Position numbers and translations under genes: made by a program
Part shown: piece after piece, positions 11,784 through 22,899 of the stretch
Numbering within the stretch: the first letter of the stretch is position 1
Layout of the letters: every line of letters begins with the position of its first letter
The notes under the pieces: model-generated
Told to the model about the DNA's origin: nothing
Seen by the model: only the letters and a program-made list of their open reading frames with translations
Databases searched by the model: none
Assembly (NCBI GenBank): GCA_015680685.1
Contig: MNCI01003700.1
Coordinates: 119,106 to 183,105, forward strand
Source: Gnetum montanum
Taxonomy: Eukaryota > Streptophyta > Gnetopsida > Gnetales > Gnetaceae
Length of the DNA: 64,000 nt
Direction of reading: 5' to 3'

Positions 11784-12774
11784 TGATGTAGGGGCACCTC
11801 TTTTGATCTCCTTAATCTTCCCTACATGTATATTGTGTAGGTTTTGGGCTATATGGGGATATCTTAGAGGTTAAGGAGATGTCTTATCCAGGAGTTGAAA
11901 TTGTGTAGGAGACATCTTAACTTTAGAGGAGATGTCTCAGCCAAATGTGATACTTCTTAAAGGAGACATCTCCTTTTGAGAGGAGATATATTTGAGAAGA
12001 TGTCTCCCCAACATAAGAGATGTCTCGGTCAAGATGTCTTACCTTGGAGGAGACTTCTTGTCCAGGAGGGAGATGTCTCCCAAAAACATCATGTCTTCCC
12101 CAAAATCTGGTGTTTAATAGGAAACACCTTCTCAAGGATAGAGACAATCATTATGGTGAGGGAAACTTCTGAAATATCCCATTCCAATTTGGAAAATATC
12201 CTAGGTAAGTTGGAAAATAATAGAAACAACCAGGGAGAAAGTGATAAGACTATGGAAATAACTGAAGAACCTAAAGTTAAGTTGAAAGAAGGTTTCTAGG
12301 TTTCATATCTTCTTGTTATCCATAAATATTGATGTAATTCATAATTTTTGATACCATGAGTAAGAAAAAGATCTCTTGAGTGTGGTGAGCTTACTAAAAG
12401 AGGGTGTGAAAGTACATTGAGTGACTACAATTGGTGATTACAACTTTAAGGTCAATTATGTGATGTGTTGGCCAATGTGTTATTGTGTTTTACTTATGAG
12501 TTAAAATCTCAATCCTGAGTTTTGGGAGAGATTTTATATTGGTTATGTCTTTCATTGACAACAACCATTGTATGGTTGTATAGCCTCATGGTTTACAATA
12601 TTGTTCGATTATCAAAGGTTTTGCATGTTGTAGATTTTTTGGAATCCTGTTGTAATCTTTTGGTTGATTAATTGAAGAAGCTAGTTTTCTTATTTTCTAG
12701 TAATTTAATTGTATTTTCATAATATCTAGATTTAGCATTTCAAGATGATTAATTATTGGAGTGAACCTACTCCA
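11784..12774 (+). repeat. G1 3' LTR
   Basis: TG...CA ends; pairs with 6091-7061. U3 holds about ten AGATGTCT/AGACATCT octamers (11866-12105) on both strands. A TATA-like CCATAAATATT follows at about 12320. Immediately after the final CA the LINE reading frame resumes (Y-G-V-E-Y), which fixes the right edge. Confidence 0.82.
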
Positions 12775-12939
12775 ATATGGTGTTGAATATTAGGGAGTAC
12801 AAAATAGGCATGAACAACAAATCAGCATGGCAAAAATGTGAATGCTTGGATGGATGTTGAATGTTAAAAAAATAGATAAACTACATAACATAGATATTGG
12901 AGGAATATTCTATTTCAAATAAGTTATAGGAATGGTGGC
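12775..12939 (+). pseudogene. RTE-type LINE, fragment 2 of 3
   Basis: Translation YGVEY-x-GVQNRHEQQISMAKM, then MLGWM, equals the post-RT segment of RTE elements (YGTECWAVK-QH--KMSVAEMRMLRWM). It picks up where fragment 1 stopped and runs to the G2 insertion site. The last five bases, GTGGC, are the target duplication of G2. Confidence 0.82.
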
Positions 12940-13822
12940 TGATGAGTGGTGAGGTACCCTTATGCCCAACCATGCATATCACAGGTGTTCACAAGTGACT
13001 CGGTCGAATTCTGTAGACTGGAAGCGCTTACATACACCAAACTCTAGCCAACAAGACCTTATGTTAGGATGGTCATTGTCTTCCCAACCTCACTTATGAT
13101 GTTCTACTATGATGGTTAAGTGAGATTGAGGCAAATGATTTTTATTGGTTTTCTTGTTATCTTATAAGCTCTACTTTTTGAATGGTAAGGAATGGAAAGT
13201 TCTGTAATCTAGAAATGTTCTACTCTATCTCTTAACTCTCCCTAGCATAAGCAACTAATCCCATCTTCCATGCACATCCTGAGCATCCCCTAACCACTGC
13301 TGGGTTACTAGACATTAAGTGTCACTGGGTTACCAAGTGTTAGATTTATGTTCAAGATGGTCGTACTTATGGTTCTTGTAAAATATAAAAGAGCAATAAT
13401 GATAAAGTGATACAACAAAGACTTAAGAAATTATTAAAATGTGAGAATGTTAAAATATTTAAATTCTTAAAAGATTAAATAAGGAATGCTTAAAAAGCTC
13501 ATCTTTATTACCAGTCACACTAATGGGCTCAAGTACATTAGCACTCGAATAAAGAGTCATAAACCTTTCTCACACCTACTACAGGCACTTGGAAAATATC
13601 CTAACTCTTACAGGAACAAATTGTAAGATTTTCGCTACAACTACTTCAAAAGATTCCTAAGTGTGGTGGGTGTGTGCTTATTTATAACTAGATATAGACT
13701 TTGTATAAATGGGGCCATGTCAATGCATGGAAGGATGTGTCGATGGGGTCATGTCGATGCGGCCGTGTTGATGGGGCTCTATATACGTGGCCTAGTCAGT
13801 GCGGCAACTAGACTCTTCATCA
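12940..13822 (-). repeat. G2 3' LTR
   Basis: On the plus strand it runs TGATGAGTGGTGAGGTACCC ... GACTCTTCATCA. It pairs with 25331-26196, including the long shared tract CATACACCAAACTCTAGCCA. The terminal motif TGATGAGTGRCGAGGTACC is shared with the LTRs of G4 and G6. Confidence 0.92.
13677..13822 (-). promoter_or_regulatory. G2 U3 promoter: motif array plus TATA box
   Basis: In element sense the LTR starts at 13822. About 110 bp follow in which GCATCGACATG/CCATCGACAC-type units recur (13711-13800), together with the GGCCACGTATATAGAG stretch, then the TATA box AGTTATAAATAAGC (13690-13677). The 5' LTR has the same TATA at 26080-26090. A related array lies inside the element at 17354-17450. 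Confidence 0.6.
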
Positions 13823-13838
13823 TACCCCCACAACTATG
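13823..13838 (-). other. G2 polypurine tract at the 3' LTR
   Basis: Element sense CATAGTTGTGGGGGTA abuts the LTR start TGATGAAGAG. Upstream lies ACTCAAGGAAAAGTTTTC, matching ACTCGAGGAYGAGTTTT at the same place in G5 and G6. Confidence 0.65.
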
Positions 13839-14127
13839 TGAAAACTTTTCCTTGAGTTTATTACAATTTGGAAGGTATGAAGTTATTTCAACACACATGA
13901 GAAAACATATCTACATAGAAACTAACTTTATTGACACACCAAGTGCCTAAGTGTACATAAAAGAGTGAATTACAAAATGGTGGTGTTCAAAGACAAAATT
14001 GAACACCTTGATGACAATGGATTCTCCACTGTGTCAAAAAGAATGGTGAAGTTGCTAGAGAAGGTCACAACATCCTTAGTGGCGATGGTTCTAACAAGCC
14101 TTCACCAACCTTTGGTGCATGTGGCAG

Positions 14128-16945
14128 CTATGGTATGGATGACGATTTTCCTATAGCAGTTGCAACTTCTAGATTCAACCAAAAATCCTCCAACAATGCC
14201 CTCATTTTCTCTTCTTTGCTTCTAGGATCATTCACCATCCAAGCAGCTTCACCAATGTGTGCCAAAACTGGAACATCCCAAGGGCATGGAAGTGTAGGGA
14301 AGAGTTCCTTCAAATTGACAAACTAGGCAGTGAACTATTTTCATTTGATATCGAATGCTCAGACTAATTTTTGTAGCTGCTAGTAGTTGTTCATTCATAA
14401 GGCCAAGTTCTCTGCAACTACATGTTGTCCTTTAAAATGAGTGTGAAGAACTTCAAGTTTCACATTTGTTGTCTCCAACTTTTGTTTCATCGCTTTATGT
14501 GATTGAAACTCGTCCTTGTACAAAGAGTATGAGGTGGCCACTTACTTTTCCAGGTCATTCCAGCTACTAGCATAGCTAGGTTTGCATAACAGAGATTGGA
14601 TAGCTCCATGTACTCTATCATTTCTTCAATTTACAACTCCTTGAGGCAGATCTCAGCCTTGTTGTAGGTATTCAATCCATCAAAGATGGGTAGCCACACC
14701 TTGCCTCCTTCTCAGAGCTACTAGAGTACTTGGTTAATTTTAGCCTTTGCAACTTGAATCTCTTTTTCATTTACTTCTTTCTAGAATCCCACTTTGTCCC
14801 TATAATGATTTTTAACTCGTTCAAACTTAAGGGCTTCATTCTTCCAAGTGGCGATTTCGATAGCTGATTTTTGTCGCAAAGCTCGAACTTCCTCCATGGA
14901 CAGATTATGATTTTCTACTACCAGTCTCCTCACATCTAGATTCACCCTAGCTAGCTCTTCCTGCTGTTGGTGGATAAAGTCTTTCATGTGTTGATTTTCC
15001 ACACCAACATTGCATAGGTGATGAACTTCTGTAGTCAGCCTAACATTCTCCTGGTAAACCTATGCCAAGTCCTTGTTAAGATTATATGCATGAGCATTTG
15101 TCAAGGACTTGTCAAATATTACCGACTCTCACTCACCCTCAACCATTTGAAGCTTGCCTTGAAGCTATTGAAAAGCTTCATCCCTAGTAAGTTCACGGTT
15201 GAGGAGAGCTGGATCAGCAAGTTGGGCCCTCAAGGGGGCAACTTCCACCATGAAGCATTGATAATCCGCTTGTGCTGTTTCAAGTTGCCCCTCCAAGATG
15301 AGACACTTGCCCTTTGCTAAGAGTAGCTCTAATTGGGTTGTAGGAATGTTATCCAGAAGATCAAAGACATTCAAAAGTAGTTACCTGGTTCCCACCAGTC
15401 AGTCCAACAACTCTTCATGTTGGGCTATGTTGATCTTGCTATGTGAGGTTCCTGTGGATGTCTATACATCTCCAAGTTCATGTACATCTGGTACAAGTGC
15501 TGTAGGCACATTAAGGGCCATAGCAATTATGTCAGCAAGCACTTTAGCCACAACTTCTTATCCTTGGTGTTGTATGACCAGGACAATTTCCCCTTCTCAA
15601 TCCTCCAAATTAGCAGCATTTCCTAAAATTTTAGGAAATAATTATTAAGTAGACACTGTTACTTCTTGTACACTGGGATTAGTCCTTGTAGGTACTTGTG
15701 TCTTGGCGATAGAAAACATCGATCCTGCTCCTTCTAGTAGAATCATTGATCAAGCCACTTGCTAAAGATGGCTCATCACAGGGCAATAGATTGAAGGGTC
15801 TTCTCCTCCACCGATTCCATAGATCACTCTTGTTGGCTAAAGAGCGATTGTCTAATCTCATGTATGTGTTTTGCAATTGTTTGCAAGCCTGACCTTATTG
15901 TTTGCATAGGCGGTGGAGGTGGTTGCTACTCTTCCTCAAGTCATGTTGTGGCCAGAGTCTTATCCTTTATCATTTCTTGCCACGAGGCAATTAGGGCATG
16001 CCGAAGTGTGTTGTTGGTGTAACTTGCTATCCCTACCTGTTTACATAATTTTTTGATTAAGCAAGAAAAGGGTAGAGCCCATCTTCCACATTCACTTTCA
16101 GCGAATCTCTTCTCAATCTCCAAGAATAGCAACTGTGGAAGGTTTATTGGGAATTTTCTGCTTAGAGTGGCACATGCACAAGCAAAGAAGGTAGTGATCT
16201 TGCTGGGTCTTATTGTTGGATTCAAGTGGTAAGATGAAATTTTTGAGTATACCCTCTCTACGATGGTTAAAGTGCCAAACTCCTTTCGTTCTACCCCGTA
16301 GCATTGTCTAATCCACTCCCCTTTCACCTCAGGGTCTACCTATTTGGGAATCTCCGCCACGTCAGCTCTTTTCTCTGGCAACCCCAGAGCTTGTGCAAGT
16401 GCTTTTGTAGAGTAAGAGACATAAATGTCTTTGATTCTTTGTGCAAGTGCTTTTGTAGACTAAGAGACATAAATGTCTTTGATTCTTACTCTGGACCCCG
16501 GTTGTTGATTCATCTAGAAGAGGTAAGTTTCTCCTAGGTACCATTCACCACTAGAGGTGATGATTGGCCACATAGGAGAATTTTGCGATTGTGTCTTGAC
16601 TCCTTCTAGTGCATTCTCTAGGAATGGTCTGAAGTTCAACTCTTGTAGGACCATTCATTGCAACTCCCTTGGCTTAATAGCATCAAGACATGCCTAGGTC
16701 AGGGTGACCTCAAGCCATGGCACTACCACTGAAGTCTCATCCCTTTGCAACTATTTGTTAGGGATTTCCTCTTTAGGAATTTGATGAATAGATTCCATGT
16801 TAGGTCCTTCGCAGAGGGGGCTAGTTGCGGGTGAGCCCTCCACATGCTCTAGATGTTGCACATCTCATCCTCTTCTCGTTCTTGGTTGCTTGTCCCTTGG
16901 TTGGGATGGTCCTTATTCCCTTGGATGCCTTGGTTTGGGTGCCAT
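14128..16945 (-). pseudogene. G2 ORF3: coiled-coil protein of the Athila/Tat-like elements
   Basis: Begins at the ATG at 16945 (MAPKP...) and ends at the stop at 14128. N-terminal globular part: ERVYSKISSYHLNPT, then WALPFSCLIKKLCKQVGI, resembling the domain called putative plant transposon protein (PF20167) by its W-LPF-LI--LC pattern; this is recognition by eye. The middle is heptad-rich coiled coil (for example 15374-15165 and 15002-14781). The C-terminus has LFPTLPCPWDVPVLAHIG and AAWMVNDP, conserved in G4 and G6. No membrane segment or signal peptide is visible, unlike a classical Env-like ORF. Stops and shifts make this copy a pseudogene. Function unknown. Confidence 0.7.
16391..16486. 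repeat. 48-bp tandem duplication inside ORF3
   Basis: Two copies of a 48-bp unit (16391-16438 and 16439-16486) beginning TTGTGCAAGTGCTTTTGTAG, differing by one base. The period is a multiple of three, so the ORF3 frame is kept. Confidence 0.85.
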
Positions 16946-17140
16946 TTGCAATCATAGAATAACCATGAATTAAAATGTGCATAAGCTACTCGAAATGGCA
17001 ATCCTACAGCTTCTCATTTTGACCAAGTTATCATGATGGCATGTGCATCCTATTAGGTTTCCTGGAGTACAGTTGAAGGGTTAGAAAAAAAACAATAAGG
17101 TATGAGTTGTAATTTATAATGTTTTTTTTGTTTCTTCCCC
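16946..17140 (-). other. candidate 5'-UTR intron of G2 ORF3, both splice sites mutated
   Basis: G4, G5 and G6 carry AGG|GTAAKW as donor and an AG acceptor touching the ORF3 ATG. G2 has CTTAGGGGAAGA near 17145-17134 at the donor place (GT changed to GG) and TGATTGCAA|ATGG at the acceptor (AG changed to AA). It looks like a dead copy of the intron. Confidence 0.45.
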
Positions 17141-17184
17141 TAAGAGGAATTAAGTATTTAATAATTTTAATGATTATAGACCTC

Positions 17185-17200
17185 AACCCCCCACGATGAA
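17185..17200 (-). other. polypurine-like motif upstream of ORF3 (G2)
   Basis: Element sense TTCATCGTGGGGGGTT. Same position as the AGTYRTGGGGG motifs in the leaders of ORF3 in G4, G5 and G6. Confidence 0.4.
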
Positions 17201-17353
17201 GAACATACCTCTAGTTGTGATAGAGGAAAAGGATAGGTTGATTAGGACTCACGGTAGAAATGTAAGTGCTTGGGAAGAAGAAGTAAGGCAGAGAAATGGA
17301 AAAACTCCCCTAGCTTTGTGCACAAATAGATAAAATTCAAAGGCACAATGGGT

Positions 17354-17450
17354 GTATATATAGTTTTTTTGGGCTGCGTTAATGAGGTCGTGTATATGGG
17401 GTTGCGTATACATAGGGGGCTACGTATATGGTGCCTAGTCAACACTATTG
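17354..17450 (-). promoter_or_regulatory. internal U3-like promoter upstream of G2 ORF3
   Basis: Element sense: GTTGACTAGGCACCATATAC, CGTAGCCCCC, repeated TATACGCAACCCCATATACACG-like units, then the TATA box CTATATATACACCC (17362-17350). Compare the LTR U3: GCACTGACTAGGCCACGTA, TATAGAGCCCC, then TATA. Order and several words agree. It lies about 410 bp upstream of the ORF3 ATG. Confidence 0.5.
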
Positions 17451-18131
17451 TTCTTTGATATTTGACCTACATTAATCGATGAAGAAAAGGCCAAAATCAT
17501 TGAATTGGAACATAAAGTTATGGGGATTCAAGCACATAGAGACCAAAGAATCAGCTAATAGAAAGAGGAAGGTAGATGGTCTTGGAAAGAAGAGTCAAAT
17601 ATTGGAGAATTTCATGAGATAGAAGTTTGCGAACAAGAGTTTTTCCAATGGTTAGTGTAAAAACAATCAACCTAAAATATTAAGGGGGTAGAGATTAGCG
17701 AACGGAACCAACGGATATGCAAGTGGGTCCTCCCTATAGTAGGCAATAGCCTTAATAGCCATTTCATATTACTAACACTAGAGTCTGTGGGCCTCATAGT
17801 CAATGAATGGTAACCACGAGTTAATACACCCATCCATGAGAACCAGTCGAAGCATTAGAAGTTCACACAAATCACGACAGATAATCAAAACATAAAATCA
17901 ATAGTGAGGTAAGTCATGGAGAGAAATGGATGAAGAGAGAGGAGTGGGAAATGAAATTCCTAATGTTGGTCACATGAAATCCTATGTAAAGTTATGGTTA
18001 AGTGACAGGGTAGGATCCATCCCCAATTTAGACCCAAAACCAACCACATACAGTGACATCACAGCAACATTCGAAGACTTGTCCATCCCCTAGAGTACAA
18101 GAATATACCCACAAACAACCACCACTCCAAC

Positions 18132-18133
<2 letters not shown>

Positions 18134-18166
<33 letters not shown>
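18134..18166. repeat. (GA)n microsatellite
   Basis: About 16 uninterrupted GA units on the plus strand. Confidence 0.95.
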
Positions 18167-18169
<3 letters not shown>

Positions 18170-18245
18170 GAGTGAAAAAGGGGCTAATTTAGAGGAGATG
18201 AAGCAAGTCCCATAAGAATTGCTTGTAGCTCATGAGAGGTGGTCT

Positions 18246-18402
18246 AAGGGGTGTGCTTTGAATTCCCATGTTTTTGGTGTTTTTTTTTTCAATGGGAACC
18301 ACACCATGTAAAGACCCATGTGTGTGCACATACATTTGACCAAGGGGTGTGCTTTGAATTCTCATGGATTTTTTTCCAATGAGGACCACACCATGCAAGG
18401 CC
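18246..18402. repeat. imperfect direct repeat, about 96-bp period
   Basis: AAGGGGTGTGCTTTGAATTC starts at 18246 and again at 18342. Each copy continues with CATG, a T-rich run, CAATG and ACCACACCATG. Confidence 0.85.
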
Positions 18403-18996
18403 AAATTGCCAAGGAACTTCTAATTATGAGCGAACTTGGAGTGGTAAGAAGTCTATGAGGACACTTTCATGGACCAGGGAATAGAAAAAGTATGAAGAAT
18501 GTTGCATTACCCTTGAAGTCACACCCTATTCAAACCATTGGATCCTCCTCAAGGTTGAAAACTACACAAGTTACAAATTAATTAAAGTGTTTTTAATTGA
18601 AAGGGATTGCATGTTTCCAAAACAAGAAAAACCATGAAGTGGAGGAATGGGTGGATGATGTGGACTCATTGCCTGTTACATGAAATGAAAGTATATCATA
18701 AGTTCCTAGAACAACAATGTGAGGGTGGGAACTAGATATAATAGGTGGATCATATCACGCAACCCATCTCAATGAGAAATAACCACACCAGTACATCTGA
18801 TGACAATAAGATGACTTATTAGTAAAAGAACTAGAAAATAGCACACACACACATATAAAAATAAATAAACAAATAGAAAAGTAAATAAAGAAAGAAAAAC
18901 TAAGTAAGAATGGAAAACATACAAATGATGTTATAAAACAAAAAAATGTTCAAAAATAGTGAGATGCTTAGTATAGTGGGTTAGCATGGTTGATGG

Positions 18997-19013
18997 TCTC
19001 CCCCATCACTAAG
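18997..19013 (-). other. polypurine-like motif after G2 pol
   Basis: Element sense CTTAGTGATGGGGGAGA, followed by CCATCAACCATGCTAAC. G3 has CTTAGTCATGGGGGAGA and CATCCATGCTAAC at the same place (54883). Confidence 0.5.
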
Positions 19014-19448
19014 GTGGAAGGAGGAGACTCAAAAAATGGAATGAGGATGTCCCTATGACGATATGGTGGTAACATTGATTTGGTGGAGTTCATAGAAAGG
19101 TTTTAAGTGTTGCATGCTGACTAACTGTGTTTTCGTGGGATCCCCAGGTTTGTGTATGAGCAAGGCCCCAGATGGAAAGGTTTCAGAAATAATATAAGGT
19201 CCCTCCCACAATGTCTAAAACTTAGTATGTTGTGGTACATGTGTGGGGTTCTAGTAGAGTACCTTATCTCGCCATTGAAATGTGACCTTTTGAATCCTAA
19301 GATCATGATGTTTTTGATTATAGGCCTTGTGTATCTCATTTGATGATAGGGCCACTAATCAATTCTCATCTAGCACATTGAAGTTAATGAGTCATTCTCA
19401 TTGTGCTAGTGACAAGTCAAGACCTAAGTCACTAGCAGTGGATAGTAT

Positions 19449-20310
19449 TCAGAGTTCTTCTTGGACTGGAAGTTTTGGTAGCTTCTTGTACACTAACTTG
19501 TAAGGAGAATAACCTATAGGAAGTTTCCATGTGGAGCGATAGGCCCAGAGGACATCGCTAAGTTTTGTGCTCCAATCCCTCCTATATTTACTAATGGTCT
19601 TCGTGAGGATTTTGGTAATCTCCCTATTGGTAACCTCAACTTGCCCATTGGCTTGGGGGTGATAAGATGTTGTAAATTTATGGTCGACCCCCAAGTGTTG
19701 CATGAGTTTACGAAAAGTGGTACTAGTAAAATGAGTTCCATTGTCCAAAATGAGTGCACGTGGCACTGTAAACCTATTCAAAATTTGTTGTTAAACAAAC
19801 CATGTAGCTGTATGTGAGGAATAGTCAGTGACGGCTACTACCTCTACCCACTTAGTGAAATAGTCTACAATGATGATGATGTATGCCTTCCCATTGGACA
19901 TGGATGTGATGGGACCCATGAAGTTGATGCCCCAAATATCAAAGGCTTCTAGTGGCTGGATCCACTGTTGAGGTTACTCCATTCAAGAGATCATCCCACC
20001 ATCTCTTTGACAATGTTCACAAGAGCGGGCAAACCATTGTGCATCTCTGAAGAGTGTAGGCCAATAATATCTTGCAAGCAGGATCTTAATGATTGGGCAT
20101 CATCTAGCATAGTGGCCCTCATAAGGGCCCTTGTGAGCATCTTGAAGGATGCACAATGTATCTTCATCAGGGACACACCATTGAACCAATCTATCTACAC
20201 ACACCTTATAAAGGTGTCCGTTGATTTCCATGAAGTGCTTGGCCTTGTGGAGAAACTGTTGTTTCTATTGATGAGCCACTCCTTTGGTAATTCTTGTGTT
20301 GTGAAATAGG
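19449..20310 (-). pseudogene. G2 integrase
   Basis: In element sense: zinc-binding HHCC part (DAHKGPYEGHYARCC, then CEHCQRDGG), then the core with all three acidic residues visible: IVDYFTKWVEV (first Asp), LILDNGTHFTS (second Asp) and YHPQANGQVEVTNRE (Glu). The 110-codon open stretch 19781-19449 covers the last two and the Athila/Tat-type end SPYKLVYKKLPKLPV. Integrase inserts the cDNA. A few stops upstream (for example after RDGGMIS) break the frame, but the catalytic triad is unaltered, unlike in G3. Confidence 0.88.
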
Positions 20311-20419
20311 TGAGGATGTTGCTAAGCTAAGGTGATTCTTTGGGCATCTGCTTATCTATTGCTCCAGCAAAGAGGAATTCATCTGGAAATTGGTCTAAGA
20401 GTGGCTCCTCCTCCTTTTT

Positions 20420-20980
20420 GTTATCCTACCATAACCGAGATAAGTGGTCAACAACCACATTCTTAGTTCCCTTCTTTTCTACCATAGTAAGGTCAAATTC
20501 CTAGAGAATCACAAGCCACCAAATGATACAAGGGCTCACCATTGGTTTTTCCATCAGGAATCAGATGGCACTATGGTCAGTATGTACAAAAACCTTGTAC
20601 CTAAGCACATAATATCAGAAATTTTCTAAGGCAAACACCACTACTATTAATTCCTTTTTGGTAGTGGTGTAATTGAGCTAAGCACCCACAATGCTACATC
20701 TTGCATAGTGGATATAATATGGATGTCTCTGGTTGTCCAACTATGTAAGCACGACCCCCAATGCATAGTTAGATGCATCTGTCATGATGTGAAAAGGTTT
20801 GGACCAGTCGGGTGCCCATAGAATTAGAGTTTCTATGAGTTTCTATTTAAGTGTTTGGAATGCTGATTCACATTCCATAGTCCAGACAAACGGAGCATCC
20901 TTCTTTGTGAGTTCCACCAACAACTTGGTGATCTTTGAGAAATTTTTGATAAAGCTTCAGTAGTAACCAGTGTGGCCAAG
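20420..20980 (-). pseudogene. G2 RNase H
   Basis: HIMTDASNYALG-like first motif (near 20785), YYIHYA and AQLNYTTTKKELLVVV (near 20680), VHTDHSAI (near 20575) and KNVVVDHLSRL (near 20440) follow in the order of Ty3/gypsy RNase H. Stops present. Confidence 0.8.
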
Positions 20981-20989
20981 GAATGACTG

Positions 20990-21660
20990 AACATCTTTTA
21001 CGGTTCTTAGTTGACTGGTGATTCCTTGGATGATCCTAATTTTTTTAGGATCTACACTAATTCCTGCTTGTGAAATACGGTGTCCCAGAATAATGCCTTC
21101 TTGGACCATTAAGTGGCTCTATTGCCAGTTGAGCCTTAAATTTGTCTCAACACATCTTTTTAAGACTTGCTCAAGGTAGTCCAAGGCTTGTTCAAATGTT
21201 GCTCCATAGGTAGAGAATTCATCCATGAAGACTTCTACCCCATTACTAATTTGTTGTTGAAAGATGCTAAGGACAAGGTGTTGAAAAGTTGCAGGTGCAT
21301 TGCACAAGCCAAAGGGCATCTTCTTATATGCAAAAGTCCCCCAGGGACTTGTAAATGTTATTTTAGCCTAGAATTTGGGTGAGATTTGGATTTGGTTATA
21401 GCCACTATAACCATCCAAAAAGCTATAGTAACAATGCCCCACAATGGTATCCAACACTTGATCCACAAATGGGAGTGGGAAGTGATCCTTGAAGGTAGCC
21501 ATATTTAGTAGTCAGAAATCTATATAGACCCTCCATTTTCCAACCTTCTTCAGCACAATAATGAGTGGGCTAATCCATTTTCTATCTACAATGGAATATA
21601 TGAACCCCACTTTTAGCAATTGCTTAATTTCATCATTGACTACTTACTTTAGTTTTCGGT
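20990..21660 (-). pseudogene. G2 reverse transcriptase
   Basis: Palm motifs on the minus strand: LIIVLKKVGKWR-type region (about 21560), DGYSGYNQI (about 21400), TFATSPW-GTF with MPFGLCNAPATFQ (about 21319), and VEVFMDEFSTYG (about 21240). The last is the YxDD box, here M-D-E, so one catalytic Asp is Glu. Next comes LEQVLKRC. Copies cDNA from element RNA in intact relatives. Confidence 0.88.
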
Positions 21661-22299
21661 TCAACCACCTTTGTGGTTATCATCATGACTTCATGGAGGG
21701 GTCGATATATATCCAATGTTGGCATACCCTAGGATCAACTCCTATTAATTCAAGGTATGACCATGAAAAAGTGGCCTCCCATTTGTTCACCATCTTTAGC
21801 AATTTCTTCTTTTGCTCAGGAACAAGAGTGGCATTGATAATCACTGGCTTGCCATTCTACAAGAATGCATATTCCAAATTGATTGGTAAGGGTTTCAGTT
21901 CTAGAGGATCTTGTTTAAATCTCTTAGGGATCTGTAATTGTCCCTAATCATCACTATTATCAACAGTGGAGACTTATTAATGGAATTTTTCCAAATATCC
22001 ATGATCTCTATGTAGGCACATACAAGCCTCTTAGATGGTTCCATACACAAAGTGCTGCTTTCAGAATCAGCAGTCAGCCATTGGGTGTTTTCCTGATTTG
22101 TGGCTGCTACATACAACATCATTAAATTGGTGATTCTTTGGCACATCGACTACATGCTTGAATAGATGTCCACTTGGTAGACCAAAGTTTTTGCACATAG
22201 TTGCACCCGGAGTCACTATGTGATGCATGGAACATGTTTCTTCTCAATCTTTCCAAAAGGATTTTCTTTTGAAATTTCAAGGGAAAGATCTCATAGTCC
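21661..22299 (-). other. G2 linker between protease and RT
   Basis: Carries a conserved non-catalytic stretch (minus 22146-21901, with TADSESSTLCMEPSKRLVCAY) that G3 also has at 45240-45300. The region from CCATGCAT to CAAAAA (about 22225-22180) is colinear with the G3 sequence on both sides of the G4 insertion. Confidence 0.6.
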
Positions 22300-22600
22300 T
22301 AGTCATGCATCCACCATGCTAAGCCAGGCTCTTCCCATTATGATTGGAAAATTCCCCTTGCAATTTTCAACACAAATGACCAAGAAGTCAGTAGGATAGG
22401 ACCACCCACAAACGGTGGTCACAATATCTTCCACCAATCCTAAGGGAATAGTAATGGATTGGTCTGCCAACTCAAGCTGAATGTTTCTTTTCTTTAATGG
22501 GGGAAAGTTCCAATTTTTATACATGTCATGTGAAATCAAATTAACACCAACCCTGAATCCAAAAGAGCTTTACATGGCTCATTTCTTGCCACTTAAAGAG
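22300..22600 (-). pseudogene. G2 retropepsin-like protease
   Basis: KALLDSG near 22575 is the catalytic triplet; a one-base shift then leads into VNLISHDMYKNW and the 78-codon stretch 22539-22303 ending FPIIMGRAWLSMVDA, the second half of the fold. G3 has the same domain at 35560-35915. Confidence 0.75.
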
Positions 22601-22899
22601 AGATGAGGGGACTTCCTAGATTGGTCAATTTTTGAGGAAGATGGCCTGCCTTTATCCAGTCCATCATAGCATGAGTGAGCATGATAGTTTGTACCTTAGG
22701 AGGTGTTTGGTTTGAATGTTTCTCAAAGGTTTGGATAGTTGAGGTGATTGGAGGTTCAGAGGCATTAGCCACATGTGAATGTGAGGGTATGTTTGGGTTA
22801 TTAGGCTAGAAAAAGAGATGTTTTCATGGTTTCACTTTTGGTCCACTCAGTTGAGAAGCCGGTTTAAGTTGATAGCCCTCGTAGAGTTACGTTGTTGTG

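Larger units (their letters stand above)
6091..12774 (+). mobile_element. G1: Ty3/gypsy chromovirus, two LTRs, degenerate
   Basis: A 6.7-kb element with LTRs of about 970-990 bp, a Met-tRNA-type primer site, gag-protease-RT-RNase H-integrase in that order, a chromodomain-like end to the integrase, and a purine tract before the 3' LTR. Integrase after RT is Ty3/gypsy order; the chromodomain places it among chromoviruses. Stops and shifts occur throughout. The flanks AATAA (left) and ATATG (right) are not a convincing target duplication, consistent with a disturbed left side. Confidence 0.9.
17451..19448 (-). other. G2 noncoding region between pol and ORF3
   Basis: No coding domain seen. It holds a block conserved in all five Athila/Tat-like elements (plus strand CAAGTGGGTCCTCCC, 17720-17734), a purine-tract-like TTAGTGATGGGGGAGA (element sense, 19013-18997), a GA microsatellite, a direct repeat (18246-18402) and a CA/AT-rich stretch near 18840-18960. 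Confidence 0.5.

Noticed and set aside
14128-16945. ORF3 as a classical Env-like glycoprotein
   Set aside because: The position downstream of pol fits, but no signal peptide or transmembrane segment is visible in any copy; coiled coil dominates.
18134-18166. GA and CT microsatellites in G2 and G3 as a homologous functional element
   Set aside because: They lie on opposite sides of the conserved GGGAAGGACCC block in element sense, so they are probably independent.
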